A stretch of 64,000 nt of DNA from Tianweitania sp. UT-5YL-CI-8 (GCF_030010215.1 NZ_JASCRR010000016.1:1-64000), one strand, 5' to 3'. Positions 53,526 to 61,093 are shown, counted from the stretch's first letter. Notes: generated by a model from the sequence alone, not told the origin. A program made the numbers and translations.

Positions 53526-53747
53526 GTGACGAAAATAGAAAACCCCGATACCACGCCGGAACCGGAGCAAATCCCGGCAAAAGAGCTGTCGCCGGTGGCC
53601 AAACGTGCGCTTGCCGAAGCCGAAGAGCGTCGCAAGGCCTATGAGGCAGCGGCGGCGGCCTTGCCGAAGGAGATCGGCGGGCGCGGCGGCAAGGAACCCG
53701 GACGCTATGGCGACTGGGAGGTAAAGGGCCTGACGAGCGACTTTTGA
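53526..53747 (+). CDS. DUF1674 protein, succinate dehydrogenase assembly factor 4-like
   Basis: A 73-residue protein with the DUF1674/SDHAF4 ending: LPKEIGGRGGKEPGRYGDWE then VKGLTSDF. Mitochondrial homologues (Sdh8/SDHAF4) protect the flavinylated SDH subunit during assembly. The Gly-Gly-x-x-Gly-Pro/Lys-Glu-Pro-x-Arg-Tyr-Gly-Asp-Trp-Glu motif is the recognised signature. The start codon is GTG at 53526. It is divergent from htpX. Confidence 0.85.
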   Translation: MTKIENPDTTPEPEQIPAKELSPVAKRALAEAEERRKAYEAAAAALPKEIGGRGGKEPGRYGDWEVKGLTSDF

Positions 53748-53849
53748 CCGGTAACGCGATGCGGAATTTTGTCTTACGGTGCGGAACCGCAAATCCTCGG
53801 CTGCGTTGAATAGGCTGATATTTTTCAGTCAGCGCACCGGAGCTACGCC

Positions 53850-54719
53850 ATGCTGATCCGACTCGGCTACGAAATTGCCATCGAATGTCAGCAGGCGATG
53901 CCCGTCATCTCGCTTCTCGATATCCACCCAGACCGCCAGGGCGACATCAAGCGGCAGACCAAGGTGCTGACCTCGCCCACCGTTCCCAGCGATACTTACA
54001 GCGATATTTTCGGCAATACGTGCCGCCGCTTCAGCGTTCCCGCGGGTGGGTTCCGCGTGCTGTACGACGCCGTGGTGGAGGATTCGGGCCAGCACGACCT
54101 TGCCAATCCGCTTGCGCAGGAAACGCCGATCGAAAAACTCCCGCCTGAAACGGTCGGCTTCCTTCTCGGCAGCCGCTATTGCGAGACCGATCACCTCTCC
54201 GACCTGGCGTGGAGCCTGTTCGGCAGCGTCCCGTCCGGCTGGGCCAGGGTTCAGGCGATCTGCGACTATGTCCATAACCGCCTGTCCTTCGGCTACAGCT
54301 ATGCCCGTTCCACCCGGACCGCCGCACAGGCGCATGACGAACGCGTCGGCGTCTGCCGCGACTTCGCGCATCTCGCGATCACGCTGTGCCGCTGCATGAA
54401 CATCCCCGCCCGGTATGTAAATGGTTATCTCGGCGACATCGGTATCCCCGCCGATCCCGCCCCGATGGATTTTTCCGCCTGGTTCGAGGCCTTTTTGGAC
54501 GGCAAATGGTATTCGTTCGACGCCCGCCACAATGTGCCCCGCATCGGCCGCATCGTCGTCGCGCGCGGCCGCGATGCGACGGATGTTCCGCTGCTGCACA
54601 GCTTCGGTCCGCACCGCCTGTCCCTGTTCAAGGTCTGGACATATGAGCAGGGCGAATCTCCTGCCCAGCCGCCATATCGCGATTTTAACCGCGTGCAGGA
54701 CGCCCGGATGCTTGCGTGA
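53850..54719 (+). CDS. Transglutaminase-like family protein
   Basis: A 289-residue protein with an N-terminal bacterial transglutaminase-associated beta domain and a papain-like transglutaminase core (VQAICDYVHNRLSFGYSYAR). The nucleophile is Cys in ERVGVCRDFAHLAITLCR, and Asp in YSFDARHNVPRIGR. Where classical members have His-Ala-Trp, this one reads MDFSAWFEAFLDGKW, with Ser in the His position. It may still be active with another residue, act as a protease-like enzyme, or be non-catalytic. Cytoplasmic; no signal peptide. Confidence 0.78.
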   Translation: MLIRLGYEIAIECQQAMPVISLLDIHPDRQGDIKRQTKVLTSPTVPSDTYSDIFGNTCRRFSVPAGGFRVLYDAVVEDSGQHDLANPLAQETPIEKLPPETVGFLLGSRYCETDHLSDLAWSLFGSVPSGWARVQAICDYVHNRLSFGYSYARSTRTAAQAHDERVGVCRDFAHLAITLCRCMNIPARYVNGYLGDIGIPADPAPMDFSAWFEAFLDGKWYSFDARHNVPRIGRIVVARGRDATDVPLLHSFGPHRLSLFKVWTYEQGESPAQPPYRDFNRVQDARMLA

Positions 54720-54763
54720 TTTTTTATATTGCCTAAGCACGGATATAGGAATAAATACCCTGA

Positions 54764-55207
54764 ATGGTATCAGGAAAATATTCCTTTTTCGCACTATGTG
54801 TCCTGCTGGTGATAGACACGCCTGCACTGGCAGAGAATCGGTCGTTTGCCGGGCCGGTCGAGGCTGTCGTCATTGATGTCTTGGACGGGGATACGTTTCT
54901 GGCCGAAGCCAAAGTATGGCCCGGCCATTCTGTCCGGGTAAACATACGCATCCGCGGCATCGACGCCCCTGAAATGCGGAGCCGCTGCGAAAGCGAACGA
55001 GAGGCGGCTCAACGGGCCCGCGATGCGCTCGCCGCATTGCTCGGCGCGCAGCGAATCCTGCTATCCAACATCGGCGGCGCCAAATATTACGGCCGCGTTC
55101 TGGCTGATGTCGAAAGCAGCAGCGGTGATATGGTCGCCGGTGCCATGCTGGCGTCAGGCAATGTGCGGGCCTATGACGGTCGTCGCCGGTCCAGTTGGTG
55201 CGGGTGA
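54764..55207 (+). CDS. Secreted thermonuclease-like (SNase) protein
   Basis: A 147-residue protein with an N-terminal signal (FFALCVLLVIDTPALA) and a staphylococcal-nuclease fold: VIDVLDGDTFLAEAKV, IRIRGIDAPEMRSRCESERE, and YYGRVLADV. The Asp and Arg of the nuclease active site (GDT, RGIDAPE, GRV) are present. It should cleave nucleic acids outside the cytoplasm. Length and ending are short but within the family range. Confidence 0.8.
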   Translation: MVSGKYSFFALCVLLVIDTPALAENRSFAGPVEAVVIDVLDGDTFLAEAKVWPGHSVRVNIRIRGIDAPEMRSRCESEREAAQRARDALAALLGAQRILLSNIGGAKYYGRVLADVESSSGDMVAGAMLASGNVRAYDGRRRSSWCG

Positions 55208-55270
55208 ACGGGTTATTATCACCTCCACCGCACCTTCAGTGTGTATAAACGTCATCGCCGACCCGACAAA

Positions 55271-55681
55271 TCAGAAAATATTGGGCCGGCTCTGGTCGGG
55301 CATCCCTGCTGGAATCAACCTGATCCGCTCGCGCTTCGCAGCCGTCTTTGTTTCGTGGAGAATGGCGACCAGGCATTCGCCCGCTTCCGTACCCCAGGCT
55401 TGCCCTTCGCAGGCAAGGTCGGTCTGGCTCGGCTCGCGCGCATCGTCCACCCTCTCCCGCAGTGCATTGGAGATGGTGTCGCTTGCAGCCGGCGAGATCA
55501 GCCCGGGGCCTGCGACCGGCGTCAAGAGGATTGCCCCGAAAGCGCCCAAAGCGAAAATAGCGAACATCGACAGCGGATGTTCGTGCGACCGGCGGCGCAA
55601 AGCCAGCTTTGGCATGGCATACACTGCTGAGTTCTGGCTTGAGCGGTTGGCGCTCTGGATAGGATTGGAGAAGCGAAACAT
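55271..55681 (-). CDS. Hypothetical protein with one membrane anchor
   Basis: A 136-residue protein. Basic N terminus, one hydrophobic helix (PLSMFAIFALGAFGAILLTP), and a secreted C-terminal region with a Cys pair (CEGQAWGTEAGECLVAILHE) that looks conserved in rhizobial small exported proteins. I do not know a function. A second Met 66 bases downstream is a possible start. It converges with the nuclease gene. Confidence 0.6.
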   Translation of the reverse strand: MFRFSNPIQSANRSSQNSAVYAMPKLALRRRSHEHPLSMFAIFALGAFGAILLTPVAGPGLISPAASDTISNALRERVDDAREPSQTDLACEGQAWGTEAGECLVAILHETKTAAKRERIRLIPAGMPDQSRPNIF

Positions 55682-55872
55682 GGAACCCCGCCTGTTCGTT
55701 ATCGTTCATTTTTGTATGAAACGAAGATAACCGCGCTGTGTAACAACTCCATGCCGCTGCGTAAGATTTTTCAGGTGTGGGCTCATCCAAATTCTCGGCC
55801 TTGAAACACGGCGCTATACAACCGGCGCAGCCGCCGTTAGCTTTCCAGTCACTTATGGCAGTGGGAGGGAGC

Positions 55873-56322
55873 ATGGCCGGTCTATATCTGGAAGAGTTTG
55901 TAGTCGGCCAGGTCATCCGGCATACGCTGACCAAATCCGTGACCGAAAGCGACAATATGTTCTTTTCGGTGATGACGCTGAACCCGCAGCCGCTGCATAT
56001 CGATTTCGACTTCGCCGCCAAAAGCGAATGGGGCAAGCCGCTGGTCAACTCCCTGTTCACGCTTGGCCTGATGGTCGGCATCTCTGTCCATGACACCACC
56101 TTGGGCACCACCATCGGCAATCTGGGCATGACCGACACCACCTTCCCGCACCCCGTCTTCCACGGCGATACCATCCGGGTCGAGACCGAGATCAAATCCG
56201 TACGGGCATCGAAATCCAAGCCCGACCGGGGTGTGGTCGAGTTCGAGCACTGCGCTTACAACCAACATGGCGTCCTGGTCGCCCGATGCACCCGCCAAGC
56301 CATGATGATGAAGAGGCCCTGA
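55873..56322 (+). CDS. MaoC-family (R)-specific hydratase
   Basis: A 149-residue single hot-dog-fold MaoC dehydratase: FVVGQVIRHTLTKSVTESDN, LNPQPLHIDFDFAAKSEWGK containing the hydratase motif Asn-x-x-Pro-Leu-His-x-Asp, and VFHGDTIRVETEIKSVRASK. Start at 55873 is supported by GGGAGGGA; the frame is open 96 bases upstream without a ribosome binding site. Three bases separate it from a CitE-type lyase, as in citramalyl- or malyl-CoA handling operons. Confidence 0.85.
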   Translation: MAGLYLEEFVVGQVIRHTLTKSVTESDNMFFSVMTLNPQPLHIDFDFAAKSEWGKPLVNSLFTLGLMVGISVHDTTLGTTIGNLGMTDTTFPHPVFHGDTIRVETEIKSVRASKSKPDRGVVEFEHCAYNQHGVLVARCTRQAMMMKRP

Positions 56323-56325
56323 ACG

Positions 56326-57195
56326 ATGCGCTCCCTGCTCTTCGTGCCCGGCGATTCCGAAAAAAAGCTGGAGAAGGGTTTTTCCAGCGGCGCCGACGTC
56401 GTCATCCTCGATCTCGAGGATTCCGTCTCGTTCGACAACAAACCTCGTGCCCGAACGATTGCCGCCGCCGCCATCGCGGCTCACCAGGCATCGGCATGCG
56501 CCAAAATTTACGTCCGCATCAACGATTTCTCGACCGGACTGAGCGATGACGATCTGGCAGCCCTCATCCCTGCCCGACCCGACGGCATCATGCTGCCCAA
56601 ATGCAACAGCGGCGCGGATGTGCAGGATCTTGCAGCGCGGCTGCGGGTCTTCGAAGCCGAAAGCGGTTGGGAAGAGGGGACAACCGCCATTCTGCCCATC
56701 GTGACGGAGACGGCGGCGGGCGTGCTCTCCGCTGCCAGCTATGCCGAGACGACACATCCACGCCTTGCCGGCCTGACCTGGGGCGCCGAAGACCTCGCCG
56801 CAGCCATAGGCGCCCGCACCAACCGCGACGAACGCGGCCGCTACACCGACGTCTTCCGGCTGGCCCGGTCGTTGACGGTGCTGGGCGCTTCGAATGCCGG
56901 CGTGGCCGCGATAGACACCGTATTCGTCGACTTCCGCGATATGGATGGGTTGCGCAACGAATGCGTCGAGGCCGAACGCGACGGCTTTACCGGCAAGATG
57001 GCGATCCATCCCGCCCAGGTGGCGGTGATCAACGAGGTCTTCACACCGAGCGAGGAAGCCATAGCCCACGCCCGCGACGTGGTCGCCGCCTTCGAGCAGG
57101 CCGGCAATCCCGGCGTGCTCGCCATCGGCGGCAAGATGTATGACAGACCGCATCTGCGCGGCGCACAGCGACTGCTCTCGCGTGCCCGCGGCTGA
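56326..57195 (+). CDS. CitE/HpcH-family CoA-ester lyase
   Basis: A 289-residue TIM-barrel C-C lyase: MRSLLFVPGDSEKKLEKGFS, ADVVILDLEDSVSFDNKPRA with metal ligands, ILPIVTETAAGVLSAASYAE with Glu, and FTGKMAIHPAQVAVINEVFT. Family reactions are cleavage of malyl-CoA or citramalyl-CoA. Coupled to the MaoC hydratase, it fits hydration of an unsaturated acyl-CoA (mesaconyl/itaconyl type) followed by cleavage; the substrate is inferred. No CoA-transferase gene is adjacent. Confidence 0.83.
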   Translation: MRSLLFVPGDSEKKLEKGFSSGADVVILDLEDSVSFDNKPRARTIAAAAIAAHQASACAKIYVRINDFSTGLSDDDLAALIPARPDGIMLPKCNSGADVQDLAARLRVFEAESGWEEGTTAILPIVTETAAGVLSAASYAETTHPRLAGLTWGAEDLAAAIGARTNRDERGRYTDVFRLARSLTVLGASNAGVAAIDTVFVDFRDMDGLRNECVEAERDGFTGKMAIHPAQVAVINEVFTPSEEAIAHARDVVAAFEQAGNPGVLAIGGKMYDRPHLRGAQRLLSRARG

Positions 57196-57323
57196 GGGGT
57201 TTTGCACCAACTGGGACGTTCGCCATAGCGCAGGCGCGTTTCAAGTCTTGATCCAAGACGTGCGAGGCTGTACAGCCGTTTTCAGTGTCCACGTAGCTCA
57301 GTCGGATAGAGCACAGGATTCCT

Positions 57324-57543
57324 AAGGTGAATTGGGCGTTGCGACGGGAAACTCCGCAACGGATCTGCTCAAAGTCGGGGAACGCTTCGCCGCGCATGCG
57401 GCATGCCGATCCCGAGCCAAGCCGGCGATTTTGCCGGAAGGTGTAGAGACTGGACGGGCAGCACCTAACGGCTTCGGCCCAGGGTGAAGGGACAGTCCAG
57501 ACCACGAACGCCGCGAGGCGGCGGCGAAAGCCGAAGTGGGATG
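57324..57543 (+). ncRNA. Group I self-splicing intron in tRNA-Arg(CCU)
   Basis: About 220 bases without an ORF. The 5' exon ends in U (CCU), the intron ends in G (57543) and contains a guide-like GGTGAAT near its start that can pair with the exon end around a bulge. A first hairpin (CGTTGCG...CGCAACG, about 57337-57361) is followed by the conserved R-type segment AGAGACTGGACGGGCA (57445-57460) and S-type GACAGTCC (57491-57498), which can form P7. It resembles the small IC3 introns of bacterial tRNA genes. Splicing frees the mature tRNA without a protein. Confidence 0.88.
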
Positions 57544-57559
57544 AATCCTGGGGTCGGAG

Positions 57560-57583
57560 GTTCGAATCCTCTCGTGGACGCCA
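57560..57583 (+). other. Probable attachment site (attL) at the tRNA 3' end
   Basis: The T arm and acceptor end of the tRNA (from GTTCGAATCCTCTCGTGG to CCA) lie 96 bases before an integrase gene. Integrative elements usually recombine into this part of tRNA genes and rebuild it. No second copy is visible up to 64000, so the other attachment site should lie beyond the window. The exact core cannot be fixed from one end. Confidence 0.55.
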
Positions 57584-57652
57584 CTACAAGCTGCTTGCCA
57601 CAGCTAAGGCACTGATTACATTGGCATTGCCACCATATTTGACTTGAACGAC

Positions 57653-57670
57653 GGTACCCAGTCCGGTACC
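57653..57670 (+). repeat. Paired GGTACC repeats upstream of the integrase
   Basis: GGTACCCA (57653-57660) and GGTACC (57665-57670) lie 12 bases apart, just before the integrase start at 57679. The same GGTACC(C) unit recurs three times at the right end of the window. They may be arm-type binding sites for the integrase or an accessory protein, or autoregulatory operators. Confidence 0.45.
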
Positions 57671-57678
57671 TTTCCACC

Positions 57679-59004
57679 ATGGCGAAATCCAGATCACTCG
57701 ATACGGTTCCGTACCTGAAACGGGTTGGGCGCTCTTGGCAGTTCCGACGCAAAATCCCTGCGGCTCTTTCAAGGGCTAAGCAAGGTTATGAGTTCAAATA
57801 CATACTCTGCCCGGTTGGCACCCCGGAGAGTGAGGTTCTCCGGCTGTATCAAATCCGCTTTCAGGAGTATGAAGAAGCGAAGAGAGCTGGGGACTTTCGA
57901 AGGTCAAAGTCACCACCCTTGACCTACACAGCGCTTGACTCAATCGCCAGAGAATCCGGCTTTCATTACAGGTCTCTCGCGGATCACCAAAGCAGGCCTG
58001 ACCCAGGAGACTACCTGAAACGAGTATCAGCCGCGTTTGAAGGCACGCGGCCTGTCGAATCTCGTTTCAACGCCCTGCTCGGCGCAAACGACGTAGCAGT
58101 CAGAATAAGCGACTTGTTCGACTTCTTCGAATCATCACTTGCGGATGAACTCATCGGCCTCAACAAACGAGAGCGCAATAAAAAGTTAAACCCCGTAAAA
58201 CTAGCAGCCAATGAAGCTATTGCATTCTTCGGAAACGTCAAGGTTGATGATCTTTCAAGAAGAGAGGCTAATCGCTATCGTAGTTTCCTAATCGAACGGG
58301 TGAATGCTGAAGATATGATTGCTGCGACGGCTAACAAGCGCAGTGCAAACATGCGTCGATTAATAAATCGATATAACAAATTTCATGGAACTAGCTTCAT
58401 TAATTCTTTTACCAACATGGCTCTTAAGGAGGATGACCCCGATGGAGTTTCCTATAGTATTTCATTTCTAAAGGAACGCTGGCTGACAGGAAACCCGTTT
58501 TCTTCATTGAATGATGAGGCAAACGCAATCTTAATGGCGATGGTTAATACCGGCTGCGGGGGGAAAGAGCTGATAGGCCTGGAACCCTCCGACATTAGGC
58601 TGGATGGCGATGTTCCGCATATATCTATCCAGCCCAACAAGTTCCGAAAGCTGAAAGCCAAGGATCGGAAAAGAACTATCCCACTTGTCGGTGTGTCTCT
58701 CGACGCTTTTAAGAAGTTTCGCTTTGGGTTCACTAATTATAGGCGTGAGAATGGTCCCGACACCTTTTCTTCTGACGCAATGAAGTATCTTCGCCAGAGT
58801 GGACTTTTGGAGTCTGACCGGCACTGCGTATACAGTCTTCGACATACCTTCAAAACGCGGATGCGTTCGCATTTTATGCCCGAAGAGATGCAAAATAGAC
58901 TGATGGGCCACTCCAATAATACCATGGCCAGCAGATATGGCGAGCAACACTCCCTTGCGCAATGCCATAGTATTCTTATTAATATGAACAAAGATTTTGA
59001 TTAA
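57679..59004 (+). CDS. Tyrosine-type site-specific recombinase (island integrase)
   Basis: A 441-residue phage-type integrase. The N-terminal part contains VPYLKRVGRSWQFRRKIPAA, followed by a core-binding helical domain (about 140-245) and a catalytic domain. Catalytic residues include Arg388 (YSLRHT), His411 (LMGHSNN) and Tyr420 (ASRYGE). The first Arg is expected in a Thr-Gly-x-Arg motif, but here the sequence is NTGCGGKEL with Gly294; Lys in RKLKAKDRKR may serve the beta-hairpin role. It lies next to tRNA-Arg(CCU) and should mediate integration there. Confidence 0.87.
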   Translation: MAKSRSLDTVPYLKRVGRSWQFRRKIPAALSRAKQGYEFKYILCPVGTPESEVLRLYQIRFQEYEEAKRAGDFRRSKSPPLTYTALDSIARESGFHYRSLADHQSRPDPGDYLKRVSAAFEGTRPVESRFNALLGANDVAVRISDLFDFFESSLADELIGLNKRERNKKLNPVKLAANEAIAFFGNVKVDDLSRREANRYRSFLIERVNAEDMIAATANKRSANMRRLINRYNKFHGTSFINSFTNMALKEDDPDGVSYSISFLKERWLTGNPFSSLNDEANAILMAMVNTGCGGKELIGLEPSDIRLDGDVPHISIQPNKFRKLKAKDRKRTIPLVGVSLDAFKKFRFGFTNYRRENGPDTFSSDAMKYLRQSGLLESDRHCVYSLRHTFKTRMRSHFMPEEMQNRLMGHSNNTMASRYGEQHSLAQCHSILINMNKDFD

Positions 59005-59093
59005 GTTAATTATGGACTTAAAATTGACAAACTTATTCGGTATACAATGAAGGACATTTATTCAACTAACATTATTTAAAACGGAGTATATTG

Positions 59094-59267
59094 ATGAATG
59101 ACAATTTCGACTGGCTTACGCTTAAGAAGACATGCAAAAAAATAATGAATCACGCATTTAAGACAGGCAATCGTGAGGCTGAACGTATCGCCGGACTTTA
59201 TCATGGTCTAGCTGAAGAAAACCTCGCACGCGAAAACCAATATGCGCTCTGGCGAAACGCAGCGTAG
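59094..59267 (+). CDS. Small hypothetical protein (57 residues)
   Basis: An ATG at 59094 with GGAG 7 bases upstream opens a 57-codon frame beginning MNDNFDWLTLKKTCKKIMNH and ending YALWRNAA. It is polar and mostly helical, with a repeated Ala-Glu pattern (NREAERIAGL, LAEENLARENQ). I do not recognise it. Position right after the integrase and size would suit an excisionase or small regulator, but no helix-turn-helix is evident. Confidence 0.6.
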   Translation: MNDNFDWLTLKKTCKKIMNHAFKTGNREAERIAGLYHGLAEENLARENQYALWRNAA

Positions 59268-59303
59268 GCTCACTTTCCTAATAAATTTATTTAAGTTATC
59301 TTC

Positions 59304-59322
59304 TAGAATTCAGAGAATTCTA
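59304..59322. repeat. Inverted repeat TAGAATTC/GAATTCTA
   Basis: Perfect 8-base arms (59304-59311 and 59315-59322) with a 3-base spacer, 37 bases after the stop of the small 57-residue gene. No strong T run follows, so operator or weak terminator are both possible. Confidence 0.45.
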
Positions 59323-59520
59323 TAAATACTAATACCCGGTCGTTGATTGCACTTGGTCCAATCGCTTTTTGCGACATCGAAGCTATCCAGCCGCTCAACT
59401 TCCATACGGGCATACTAACATCGATATGCACGCAGGCCTTTCACCTGAACGATGCATACTACCATCCCTGAGCGCTCTGGGTGATTTTTCCCTCGCGCAA
59501 TAGCTTCATCGGGGTCAAAA

Positions 59521-59536
59521 AGCGGGAAATCCCGCT
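59521..59536. repeat. Inverted repeat AGCGGGA/TCCCGCT
   Basis: Perfect 7-base GC-rich arms with a 2-base spacer, standing out in an AT-rich context, 81 bases upstream of the HUH-motif gene. Confidence 0.4.
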
Positions 59537-59616
59537 ATTGGATAGTATAACCTATTTAATTAAAAGATAATTTGTTCTTTCAATTAATTACTTAAAAATT
59601 AGAATGGAAAATAAAA

Positions 59617-60240
59617 TTGAGCGTGAGTAATTTATCTAACAGCTATCAGACTTTCTACTCCTCGACCATTCGCGAAAAAGCAGTTTTTGATATTATTGGA
59701 GTCGGGGGTATCCCGGCCAATGTAGAAACTCATCTAGCCAAGCACACATTCATGGTAACGATGAACTTCAGGGCTCCAGCTTCTCGACATAACAAGTGGT
59801 CTATAGATACTCATTTTCATTTCAAATTATTTCGAAAATGGTATTTGTCCCTGTGTACAACAGTTCTTGGACGCCATATTCATAAAAAGATTTCTAAACA
59901 GCCGTTCTGTTCTGCACATTTTGATGTCTCGGGGACACGTAAGCACGAGGAAGAGCTTCAAATCCAGAATCCGCATATCCATGCGATGTTGCTGCTACAC
60001 CCCCACACGTTGGATGCATTCGAGTCCAACCTCAATCAAAGGCGCATAAAGCAACCTCCAAATACGTTGGTGAGAGATATTCACATACAGAAGGTCGCTG
60101 ACCTGGACGCTTACAAGACCGCCTCGTCATATTGTTCCAAGTTCGACGCACGGAACTCGAAGTGTCATAATAATTTTTGGCAGTGCTACCCGGATGATCA
60201 CACTCTGAAATATCCGTTCTACGCCCGACACTTTAACTGA
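59617..60240 (+). CDS. Putative HUH-superfamily endonuclease (Rep-like)
   Basis: A 207-residue protein of unknown family with three ordered motifs of HUH single-strand endonucleases: a hydrophobic strand FMVTMNF (45-51), NPHIHAMLLLHP with His120-x-His122 followed by hydrophobics, and SSYCSKF with Tyr172-x-x-Lys175. The last is the motif III form seen in circular single-stranded DNA virus and plasmid Rep proteins. It could nick and join DNA for replication or mobilisation of the element. The start is uncertain: TTG 59617 or GTG 59623; no in-frame ATG is near. Base use is AT-rich compared with the core genome. Confidence 0.55.
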   Translation: MSVSNLSNSYQTFYSSTIREKAVFDIIGVGGIPANVETHLAKHTFMVTMNFRAPASRHNKWSIDTHFHFKLFRKWYLSLCTTVLGRHIHKKISKQPFCSAHFDVSGTRKHEEELQIQNPHIHAMLLLHPHTLDAFESNLNQRRIKQPPNTLVRDIHIQKVADLDAYKTASSYCSKFDARNSKCHNNFWQCYPDDHTLKYPFYARHFN

Positions 60241-60320
60241 AACACTATTGTGAATTCTGTTTCAATAAAGGGGTTCCGGAGAGGCTGTTGGGGCCCGCAA
60301 GGCTTCTAACCGCGCCAAAT

Positions 60321-60350
60321 CTGAAACACTTCTCATAAGAAGTGTTTCAG
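60321..60350. repeat. Long perfect hairpin downstream of the HUH-motif gene
   Basis: CTGAAACACTTCT (60321-60333) and its exact complement AGAAGTGTTTCAG (60338-60350) flank the loop CATA. A related TGAAACA...TGTTTCA pair lies at about 60239-60265. Neither strand has a T run after the stem, so it is not a classic terminator. It lies between the convergent HUH-motif and Xre genes and could be a nicking origin, an operator or a barrier. Confidence 0.7.
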
Positions 60351-60363
60351 TCACGGAGACCGT

Positions 60364-60633
60364 TCATTTCGGAACTCGTGGCGTCCTTTGTTTCACCCGA
60401 ACGTCTACGAGAACTTCTCCGTCCGGCACGGGGGCTAGCAACGCATCAGGCTTGCAACCCAAAGTGTGTGCCAGCAAGTCTAGCATATCCAGAGTGATGT
60501 TAACTTGCCCCCTCTCAATCCGCGAAACATAAGCCCGTGCTACGCCCGATTTCGCCGCAAGGGTTTCTTGCGAAAGGCCGCGCATGCGGCGTTGCTGAAT
60601 GAGATTGAATATAATCGTAGCTCTTAGGCTCAA
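60364..60633 (-). CDS. Xre-family helix-turn-helix regulator (second of pair)
   Basis: An 89-residue protein: helix-turn-helix GLSQETLAAKSGVARAYVSR followed by IERGQVNITLDMLDLLAHTL covers about 19-60, then a basic tail (VRVKQRTPRVPK). Its start overlaps the preceding Xre gene by 4 bases. It resembles phage or island repressors. The hairpin at 60321-60350 lies 14 bases after its stop. Confidence 0.8.
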   Translation of the reverse strand: MSLRATIIFNLIQQRRMRGLSQETLAAKSGVARAYVSRIERGQVNITLDMLDLLAHTLGCKPDALLAPVPDGEVLVDVRVKQRTPRVPK

Positions 60634-60917
60634 TCGATCCTCTCCGGGTCTTTGAGGTTCTTCGGCTTACGTCCTGGCTTCAAGGGAGGCGCTTTTGTTG
60701 CACCTTCCACCGGTTCCGCGAAGAGTTCCGTAATGTCGCATTCCAAGGCGTCTGCAAGCTTTTCAACAATCCTGAGGGTAGGATTTCGCTCTCCCCTCTC
60801 TAATCGTCCCGCATAGGCTCGTTCCACTTCCGACTGATAGGCAAGTTCGTCAAGCGAGAGGCCTTTAGCCGTTCGCAATCGCCGAAGATTCCAGGCCAGT
60901 TTTGCAACCACATCCAT
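60630..60917 (-). CDS. Xre-family helix-turn-helix regulator (first of pair)
   Basis: A 95-residue protein: MDVVAKLAWNLRRLRTAKGL, helix-turn-helix SLDELAYQSEVERAYAGRLE, RGERNPTLRIVEKLADALEC, then a basic tail PPLKPGRKPKNLKDPERID. It is divergent from the small recombinase gene across 176 bases. Two co-translated Xre proteins of different sequence may form a heterodimer or a relay that controls the element. Confidence 0.8.
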   Translation of the reverse strand: MDVVAKLAWNLRRLRTAKGLSLDELAYQSEVERAYAGRLERGERNPTLRIVEKLADALECDITELFAEPVEGATKAPPLKPGRKPKNLKDPERID

Positions 60918-61093
60918 AGCAAGAGCTAAGACGGAGCGCAGCTTATAAATGAACGTCCAATCAGACCCGAAATCGGATGGTCTGCCGCGACTGTTGAGGA
61001 ACTGAAGCCATCTTGAAATCTATAAAATAACGTCCTATTGAACGCATATAGCGCGGCGATGTATCGAATTTTCGCTTGGTCGGGGGGGACGTG

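Larger units (their letters stand above)
57287..57583 (+). tRNA. tRNA-Arg(CCU) interrupted by a group I intron
   Basis: The 5' exon (57287-57323) reads GTCCACG acceptor arm, D arm GCTC...GAGC, and anticodon stem CAGGA with loop TT-CCT. The 3' exon (57544-57583) gives AA, TCCTG, a T arm GGAGG-TTCGAAT-CCTCT, acceptor CGTGGAC, discriminator G and encoded CCA. Joined, they form a standard cloverleaf with anticodon CCU. The intron sits directly after the anticodon. Introns in this tRNA gene are known in Agrobacterium and relatives. Confidence 0.93.
59268..59616. other. AT-rich intergenic region with palindromes
   Basis: About 350 AT-rich bases with no frame that I can support. Two short perfect inverted repeats occur (59304-59322 and 59521-59536). 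It probably contains the promoter of the following HUH-motif gene and end signals for the small gene. Confidence 0.5.
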
